Shown here: positions 7,515 through 12,658 of the stretch, piece by piece
Layout: each line of letters begins with the position of its first letter
Numbering within the stretch: the first letter of the stretch is position 1
Assembly: GCA_027492415.1 (NCBI GenBank)
Contig: JAPUEV010000221.1
Location: 1-12,658 of the forward strand
Origin: Ignavibacteria bacterium
GTDB taxonomy: Bacteria > Bacteroidota > Ignavibacteria > Tepidaquicellales > OLB5
Reading direction: 5' to 3'
DNA: 12,658 nt
Made by a program: the position numbers and the translations under genes
Notes under the pieces: generated by a model
What the model was told of the DNA's origin: nothing
Databases searched by the model: none
What the model saw: only the letters and a program-made list of their open reading frames with translations

Positions 7515-9029
7515 TTAAAATTTTAAATATTCCTTCAATCCCTGTAAACCGCCCTCTCTTCCAAATCCGCTTTCCTTATAACCTCCAAACGGGGAGGCGG
7601 GGTTAAATTTGTTATATGTGTTGGACCATATCACCCCTGCTTTTAAAGCACTCACCATTTTAAATATTTTTGAGCCTTTATCTGTCCATATACCCGCTGA
7701 AAGTCCGTATTGAGTATTATTAGCTTTTTCTATCGCTTCCTTCGGTGTTCTGAAGGTTAAAACAGAAAGAACAGGTCCAAAGATCTCTTCCTGTGCTATC
7801 CTGCTGGACTGGGCAACATTTGTAAAAAATGTAGGTTTAAAGAAATAACCTTTTTCAGGAAGACTGCACTCCGGCTGATAAATTGTACAGCCTTCATCTA
7901 TGCCTGAGGCAACAAGCTCTGTGATCTTTTTAAGCTGTATTTTTGAATTGATGGCCCCAACATCAGTATTTTTATCAAGAGGGTCACCAACTCTTAAACT
8001 CTTAAGCCGGTGTTTAAGTTTCTTAACTACAAGATTTTTTACGCTTTCCTGCACAAACAGCCTGGAGCCTGCGCAGCACACATGCCCCTGGTTAAAATAA
8101 ATTCCGTTCACAATACCTTCAACTGCCTGGTCAATTGGCGCATCTTCAAAAATAATATTGGCTGCCTTGCCGCCAAGTTCTAAAGTGACCTTTTTATCTG
8201 TACCTGCAACTGAACGCATTATAAGCTTACCCACATCGGTTGAACCTGTAAATGCTATTTTATTAACCTTCGGGTGATTAACAATTGCTGCACCTGTATC
8301 ACCAGCACCGCTGATTATATTAACAACACCATCAGGCAAGCCGGCTTCTTCAATAACTTCAGCCAGCTTAAATAATGTTAACGGAGTTGTTTCAGCTGAT
8401 TTAATGACAACAGTATTGCCGCAAGCCAAAGCCGGTGCTATCTTCCATGCAGCCATAAGCAGCGGGAAGTTCCACGGTATTATCTGCCCAACAACACCAA
8501 TTGGTGAAAATGACTGGTTAGGGAAAGCATACTTAAGCTTATCAGCCCATCCGGCATAATAGAAGAAATGAGCGAGCGCTAAAGGAATATCAACGGATTT
8601 TGATTCCTTAATAGGCTTGCCGCCATCCATTGTTTCGATCACGGCAAACTCTCTTGCTTTTTCCTGCATTATCCTTGCGATCCTGAAAATGTATTTGGCT
8701 CTTTCCTTTGCGGGAGTTTTGCTCCATACATTTTTATAAGCTTTTTCTGCAGCAGTTACTGCCCTGTTTACATCCTCTGTAGAAGCGCTTGCAACTTCAG
8801 AGATCATTTCTTCAGTTGCCGGGTTTATTGTCCCGAAATATTTCTTTGTTTTCTGCCACTTTCCGTTTATAAAGAGATCATATCTTTCTTTAATATTAAT
8901 ATGGTCTTTAGCCTCGGTAGTTCTAGCATACTCCCAAATTATCTTTTTGGAATTACCCGAAATGCTCCCTGATGAGCCATTAGCCCTGCTATGTTTTTGT
9001 ACAGGAATGCTTTTTTCCCTGAATGTCAT
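7515..9029 (-). CDS. NAD(P)+-dependent aldehyde dehydrogenase, deoC-linked ALDH16-related type
   Basis: A 504-residue full-length aldehyde dehydrogenase oxidising an aldehyde to the acid. All expected residues are visible: Asn187 in PWNFP, Lys210 in VIKSAE, the FTGST turn (260-264), the general base Glu284 in LELGGK, the nucleophile Cys318 in NQGHVCCAGSR, Glu415 in EEIFGPV, and a C-terminal GGYKESGFGREGG motif. The N-terminus is unusual: about 28 Ser/Gly/basic residues, then IWEYARTTEAKDHINI (30-46) before the usual start of the fold at LFING. As I recall, the WEYA-type lead-in is typical of ALDHs beside deoC. No other in-frame ATG precedes the fold, and AAGG 4-5 nt before the ATG could be a ribosome binding site. 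It is in one unit with deoC, so acetaldehyde from the aldolase reaction is the likely substrate (inference). It is 28 nt after the 67-aa gene and 16 nt before the TPR gene. Confidence 0.95.
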   Translation of the reverse strand: MTFREKSIPVQKHSRANGSSGSISGNSKKIIWEYARTTEAKDHINIKERYDLFINGKWQKTKKYFGTINPATEEMISEVASASTEDVNRAVTAAEKAYKNVWSKTPAKERAKYIFRIARIMQEKAREFAVIETMDGGKPIKESKSVDIPLALAHFFYYAGWADKLKYAFPNQSFSPIGVVGQIIPWNFPLLMAAWKIAPALACGNTVVIKSAETTPLTLFKLAEVIEEAGLPDGVVNIISGAGDTGAAIVNHPKVNKIAFTGSTDVGKLIMRSVAGTDKKVTLELGGKAANIIFEDAPIDQAVEGIVNGIYFNQGHVCCAGSRLFVQESVKNLVVKKLKHRLKSLRVGDPLDKNTDVGAINSKIQLKKITELVASGIDEGCTIYQPECSLPEKGYFFKPTFFTNVAQSSRIAQEEIFGPVLSVLTFRTPKEAIEKANNTQYGLSAGIWTDKGSKIFKMVSALKAGVIWSNTYNKFNPASPFGGYKESGFGREGGLQGLKEYLKF

Positions 9030-9057
9030 TTTACCTTAATTAAGTTGAACAGTAAAG

Positions 9058-9261
9058 TTAAAACGGTTCTGCTGATGAGCCTTCGCCGCCTGCAGGTGCA
9101 TCATCGCCGCAGCTCTCGCCGTTGGTTTCAATGAATTTCTTTATAGCATCAAGATTTTCAATTATCATCTTGGCTTTGCTTAACCCGAATGAAAATGTAA
9201 ATTTTGAGCCCGGGTTCAGGCAGATAAGCTTGTTACCTTTGTATTCTGATATTTCTGGCAT
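9058..9261 (-). CDS. Small soluble protein of 67 aa, hypothetical
   Basis: A 67-residue protein with two parts. Residues 1-46 look folded: a beta-rich start (EYKGNKLICLNPGSKFTFSF) and an amphipathic helix (LSKAKMIIENLDAIKKFIE). Residues 47-67 are a Gly/Ala/Ser/acidic tail with one Cys (Cys51, in ESCGDD). No signal peptide or membrane segment is present. The gene lies between the secreted 260-aa protein (50 nt upstream) and the ALDH (28 nt downstream) on the same strand. The first part, with its NPGSKF-FSFGL-KAK pattern, resembles small conserved hypothetical proteins I have seen, but I cannot name a family. Its position suggests cotranscription with deoC and the ALDH. The function is unknown. 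Confidence 0.75.
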   Translation of the reverse strand: MPEISEYKGNKLICLNPGSKFTFSFGLSKAKMIIENLDAIKKFIETNGESCGDDAPAGGEGSSAEPF

Positions 9262-9311
9262 TGTATATTATTTAGTTTTAAAAAATATTTATTTTATATG
9301 TATGTGTTGAA

Positions 9312-10094
9312 TTATTCGTACCTGTAATTTTTTTCTTTTATGATGTATTCATATGTTTCAGCTGAAATATCAATTATCTCATTAACGGCAGTTTTTTTAT
9401 CGGGACACCTGTAATACTTATCTATGAACTTAAGCGCCTTTGAATCATCGCCGTAAATCAGTGACTGAATAAGCAATGATTCAAAAAATAATTTGTAATT
9501 TCCGTCGCTGCATTTTTCTGAAAAATCCTCATACTGATTCAGGTTATCAAGTATGCTTAACTCACCAGGCTTTACGGAATTTTTCCATGGCTTCTCATCA
9601 GCTTTAAAGTAGCTGAGCTTTCCATATTTATATTCCATAAGCCAGTTATATCCCAGCCCTAAAACCGAAGGCGACATTCTTGTATACACATTTAACTTTG
9701 GCTCATCTTTAACTGTAGTATCAATATCAGCATTGGTAATTAAGTAAACAGGCTTAATTCCTTTTTTAATATCAAAGATATAAAGATCATTATAAATATA
9801 CGGCGAGGCACCTTCACTGACTGAAATCAGCAGTTCATTGCTGCCGTTACCGTCAAGATCACCGATATAATGCCACTGGTAGTCAGAAAAGCTGCTGTCT
9901 GTAAAAAACTGTACCTTGCCGTTTTTCACAGCTTCCATTCTCCCGGTGAAGAACTCATCTTTATTGCTGGTAATGTTTATCTTATAGCCGTAATACTCTA
10001 TCACGGTGATGTTAATATTACCAACAGGCTCTTTTGTATATTCCTGTGAGTATGCGCTGAGGCATACTAACATCATTAATAAATACTTAATCAT
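9312..10094 (-). CDS. Secreted hypothetical protein with one FG-GAP-like motif
   Basis: A 260-residue protein read from ATG at 10094, which overlaps the deoC stop by 8 nt (translational coupling). An upstream in-frame ATG at 10124 would add ten polar residues in front of the signal peptide and overlap deoC by 38 nt, so the inner start is preferred. Residues 1-16 (MIKYLLMMLVCLSAYS) form a Sec signal peptide; Cys11 is preceded by MLV, a poor lipobox. At about 77-90, YIGDLDGNGSNELLIS is an FG-GAP/VCBS-like calcium-binding loop (D-D-N-S-E ligands) of the kind found in beta-propeller proteins, but only one copy is clear. The C-terminal third is helical with Cys195 and Cys230 that could form a disulfide after export. 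No named family is recognised. It is unusual to find an exported protein coupled to a cytoplasmic aldolase. Confidence 0.78.
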   Translation of the reverse strand: MIKYLLMMLVCLSAYSQEYTKEPVGNINITVIEYYGYKINITSNKDEFFTGRMEAVKNGKVQFFTDSSFSDYQWHYIGDLDGNGSNELLISVSEGASPYIYNDLYIFDIKKGIKPVYLITNADIDTTVKDEPKLNVYTRMSPSVLGLGYNWLMEYKYGKLSYFKADEKPWKNSVKPGELSILDNLNQYEDFSEKCSDGNYKLFFESLLIQSLIYGDDSKALKFIDKYYRCPDKKTAVNEIIDISAETYEYIIKEKNYRYE

Positions 10095-11001
10095 TAGAAA
10101 AGTAATCTGCTGATTGATAGGCACCGGTCATTTCTTTCTTATACTGCATAAGGAGGTCATTCAGCAAAGTAGATGCACCCAGCCTGAAAAGTTGCGGTGT
10201 CAGCCACATATCACCGAGTGTTTCTTTCACCAGGCATAAGTAAGAAATGGCATCTTTTGTTGTCCTTATACCCCCAGCCGGCTTCATTCCGATTATCTTA
10301 CCGGTCTCATTATAAAAATCACGGATAGCTTCAAGCATTACAAGTGTAACAGGCAGAGTTGCTGCCGGCTGCACTTTACCGGTTGATGTTTTTATGAAAT
10401 CAGCGCCGGCAAGCATGCTTATAATACTTGCTTTTCTTACGTTATCAAATGTTTCAAGCTCCCCGGTTTCTAATATCACCTTCAAATGAGCTTCACCGCA
10501 TGCTTCTTTTATTGCTTTTACTTCATCAAAAGTATACTGGTAATTCCCTTCAAGGAACTCTCCACGTGATATTACCATATCAACTTCATCAGCACCCATC
10601 TGTACTACTTTTTTAACTTCTTCTATCTTTAATTTCATTGGTGACTGCCCGCTTGGGAATGATGTAGCAACTGATGCAACGTTCACGCCGCTGCCGGCTA
10701 GTGCTGCCTTTGCAGTCTTTATCAGGTTAGGATAAACGCAAACTGCCGCAACATGCGGGAAATCACTGTCCCCTTCCAGAGGTCTCATTGCCTTTTGGCA
10801 CATTGCGTAAACTTTTCCATCGGAGTCTTTTCCTTCAAGGGTTGTTAAGTCGATCATTGATGCTGCCATTTTAATTGCAAGGACTTTGCTTTCCTTCTTG
10901 ATACTTCTTCCTGCAATAGAGGAGGCTCTCTCTTTTGCGCCTGTTTCATCAACAGCTAAATGAAATGATTCAAGGCTTTTTAATTCTGTATTGATGTTCA
11001 T
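10087..11001 (-). CDS. deoC: Deoxyribose-phosphate aldolase (DERA), long human-like type
   Basis: A 304-residue class I aldolase of the DeoC/TIM-barrel family. It converts 2-deoxy-D-ribose 5-phosphate into D-glyceraldehyde 3-phosphate and acetaldehyde in cytoplasmic deoxynucleoside catabolism. Catalytic residues by motif are Asp141 in EVDMVI, the Schiff-base Lys204 in DFIKTSTGK, and Lys240 in MKPAGGIR, equivalent to Asp102, Lys167 and Lys201 of the E. coli enzyme. VCVYP (87-91), the ACGEAHLK segment (167-174), WLTPQLFRLGAS and the final MTG-Y resemble human DERA (~318 aa) more than the ~250-residue E. coli type, and the ~40-residue N-terminal extension fits that. It is the first gene of the unit, with a 136-bp divergent intergenic region upstream, and its stop overlaps the next start. 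No deoA, deoB or deoD neighbour is visible. Confidence 0.97.
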   Translation of the reverse strand: MNINTELKSLESFHLAVDETGAKERASSIAGRSIKKESKVLAIKMAASMIDLTTLEGKDSDGKVYAMCQKAMRPLEGDSDFPHVAAVCVYPNLIKTAKAALAGSGVNVASVATSFPSGQSPMKLKIEEVKKVVQMGADEVDMVISRGEFLEGNYQYTFDEVKAIKEACGEAHLKVILETGELETFDNVRKASIISMLAGADFIKTSTGKVQPAATLPVTLVMLEAIRDFYNETGKIIGMKPAGGIRTTKDAISYLCLVKETLGDMWLTPQLFRLGASTLLNDLLMQYKKEMTGAYQSADYFSND

Positions 11002-11137
11002 ATTTTGAGTAATTTAACTATATATTTCTTTAATAAAAACGAAAATAGATATTAAAAATTCACATTTTTATGGATTAAATATATTGGCTTAAAATACTAT
11101 CTTTGTAGATTATTGTATAATTTTATTTCTAATTTTA
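11002..11137. promoter_or_regulatory. Divergent promoter region between deoC and the S9 peptidase gene
   Basis: 136 bp of very AT-rich sequence separates the two divergently read genes. On the plus strand TATCTTTG (11098-11105) is an exact match to the Bacteroidota -7 element TAnnTTTG, 32 nt before the peptidase ATG. A TTG at 11084-11086 is closer than the usual -33 spacing, so the upstream element is not convincing. TATAAT (11116-11121) is an alternative with no good -35. On the minus strand the best candidate for deoC is a one-mismatch TATTTTCG (11047-11040). No Shine-Dalgarno precedes either start, and no clear operator palindrome is seen. Confidence 0.5.
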
Positions 11138-12658
11138 ATGACCTCCACAGAAAATCTCAAAAAGTCTTCCTCAAAAAATGATACATCAAAAATATACAGG
11201 GTAGCCCAGTATTTTGCCATCAGGCAGATAATGGGTCTTGCACTTTCACCTGAGAGCAAAACGGTTGCTTATATTACAAACACTAACGGTATGCCTAATA
11301 TATGGACAATACCAATAACCGGCGGCTGGACAAGCCAGATAACACTGCAGGATAATGCAGTATCTGCAATAAGCTATAACCCAAAGCAAAAAGGTATTGC
11401 GTTCCAGTCAGATAACCAGGGCGATGAGAACCACCAGATTTATTATGTTGCAGAAACAGGCGGCGAAGTAAAATATTTAACACCATCTCACAGTGGAGCC
11501 CAGGTATCATTCTGCGCATTCAATAAAAAAGGAGATAAGATACTATTTTCTTCCAATAAAAGAGACCGCAGATATTTTGATACATATACAGTTGATATTA
11601 ACACAGGCGAAGAAGAATGTTTATACCGGAAAGATGATATCTACCCTTCTGTAGCAGCTGATTGGAGCAGTGACGGAAAATTCATTTTATTTCAGAAGTT
11701 CTATAACAACTCCAACCAGGATGTATTTCTTTATAATACAGTTACAAAAGAAGAAATAAATATTTCAGAGCATAAAGGCTCAATGAAAAACGTAGGCTGT
11801 ACTTTCAATAAAAAGGCTTCGATGGTTTATTTCCTTTCTGATTATGAAAGGGAGTTCGTTGGACTGGCTTCTTACAATGTAAAAACAGGCAAGCTTGATT
11901 GGGAAGTGCTTGAAAACTGGGATATCACAAATTACAGCTTCTCCCATGATGAAAAGTCATTGCTTTACTCAGTAAACGAGAACGGTACCACAAAACTAAA
12001 GCTTAAGAATATCCGTTCAGGTAAAACCAAAACTTTAAAGCTTCCCAAAGGCAACTGTTTATCATTTATTTTCACAAAAGATGATAAGAAAATTGTGCTG
12101 ATATTTGACACACCGCAAAACCCAAACGATATTTATGTTTATGATATCAAAAAGGAAAAGTTCACACAGATAACCTTTTCAATGATAGGCGGCATTCCCA
12201 AAAGCGACCTGATAATACCTCAAAGCATAAAATATAACAGCTTTGACGGACTTGAAATTAACGCGAACCTCTTCCTCCCTAAAGGCGCAAAAAAAAGACG
12301 GGACTTACCCGGCTGTTGTATGGCCGCATGGCGGACCCGAGTGGCAGGAAAAGAACCTGTTCAATAAATACTTCCAGATCTTTGCCAACAGGGGTTACGT
12401 TGTTATTGTACCTAACTTCCGCGGAAGCACAGGCTATGGCAAAACTTTCCAGCACATGATATATAAGGATTGGGGCGGCGCTGAATTCAAAGACGTGTTA
12501 GGAGCACATGAATACCTGGTTAACTCAGGATATGGTGATAAAAATAATATCGCAGTCGTAGGCGGCAGCTTTGGCGGCTTTATGTGCCTTACCTGTGTAA
12601 CAAAAGCGCCTGATCTGTGGAAATGTGCAGTTGATGTTTTCGGACCTTCTAACCTGTT
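11138..12658 (+). CDS. S9-family serine peptidase (acylaminoacyl-peptidase type), frame broken at A8 run, C-terminus cut by window edge
   Basis: Residues 1-~385 lie in one frame and form the beta-propeller of a prolyl-oligopeptidase family enzyme, with repeated TolB/PD40-like blades such as LALSPESKTVAYITN, AADWSSDGKFILFQ and SFSHDEKSLLYS. The alpha/beta-hydrolase part starts with FDGLEINANLFLPKGAKK. There the frame changes: in the original frame translation ends at 12367 after an unrelated tail, whereas the +1 frame from 12297 to the window end reads KDGTYPAVVWPHGGPEWQ (oxyanion HGGP), then VVIVPNFRGSTGYG, then VVGGSFGGFM with the catalytic Ser (codon 12567-12569, residue 477 after correction). 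Removing one A from the run at 12289-12296 restores a continuous protein. No signal peptide is present, so the enzyme is cytoplasmic. Asp and His of the triad lie beyond the window. The cause may be an assembly error, a real mutation or slippage. Confidence 0.92.
12289..12296 (+). other. A8 homopolymer at the frame break of the S9 peptidase
   Basis: Eight consecutive A residues (GCGC-A8-GACGGG) lie exactly where the propeller frame and the hydrolase frame meet. Seven As would give GCA AAA AAA GAC GGG and a continuous S9 protein. Runs of this length are prone to sequencing indels, replication slippage and RNA-polymerase slippage. The sequence alone does not separate these. Confidence 0.85.

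Noticed and set aside
7515..11001. A bacterial microcompartment for acetaldehyde metabolism
   Set aside because: DeoC plus ALDH could suggest it, but there are no shell proteins and the ALDH N-terminal extension is not an amphipathic encapsulation helix.
11295..11519. Minus-strand ORF of 74 codons inside the S9 peptidase
   Set aside because: Antisense shadow of the propeller coding sequence, with no motif or leader.
1..12658. CRISPR array, tRNA or rRNA genes, insertion sequences or attachment sites
   Set aside because: No regularly spaced repeats, no tRNA-like cloverleaf, and no transposase or integrase were seen on either strand.

Overview
The window is an AT-rich chromosomal segment (I judge GC to be in the upper thirties percent by eye, not computed) that looks like a member of the Bacteroidota/Ignavibacteriota (FCB) group. 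The evidence is a secreted DUF4476 protein, several Sec signal peptides, AT-rich leaders with almost no Shine-Dalgarno sequence, one good match to the Bacteroidota -7 element TAnnTTTG, and a bacillithiol-system (YtxJ-like) fold. Nothing indicates a phage, plasmid, insertion sequence or CRISPR array. All genes are on the minus strand except the S9 peptidase at the right end.

Read along the minus strand (right to left), three transcription units can be proposed. Unit 1 (11001 to 6143) is deoC (deoxyribose-phosphate aldolase, human-like long type), a secreted protein with an FG-GAP-like motif whose start overlaps deoC, a 67-aa small protein, a full-length aldehyde dehydrogenase of the ALDH16-related deoC-linked type, and a secreted protein of about twelve TPRs. 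It ends at a strong AT-rich hairpin (6069-6106). Unit 2 (5937 to 1722) is an orphan 1110-aa CHASE3/five-PAS/HisKA_2 histidine kinase with a TTG start, a secreted DUF4476 protein and a 42-aa single-span membrane protein missed by length cut-offs. It ends at a second hairpin (1670-1694). Unit 3 (1640 to beyond position 1) is a YtxJ/bacilliredoxin-like protein with no cysteine, a 293-aa ALDH pseudo-domain lacking the catalytic half, and a TspO/MBR membrane protein cut by the window edge.

On the plus strand, divergent from deoC across 136 bp, is a cytoplasmic S9-family (prolyl oligopeptidase/acylaminoacyl-peptidase type) serine peptidase. Its frame is broken at a run of eight A residues, and it runs off the right edge.

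Functionally, DeoC cleaves deoxyribose-5-phosphate into glyceraldehyde-3-phosphate and acetaldehyde, and the ALDH in the same unit is well placed to oxidise the acetaldehyde. The pseudo-ALDH is recognisably the second half of the ALDH16 architecture but lies more than 6 kb away in another unit, beside another protein that has lost its active-site cysteine. The most notable points are this split active/inactive ALDH pair, the adjacent cysteine-free bacilliredoxin-like protein, the A8 frameshift in the peptidase, and the small uncharacterised proteins embedded in the units.
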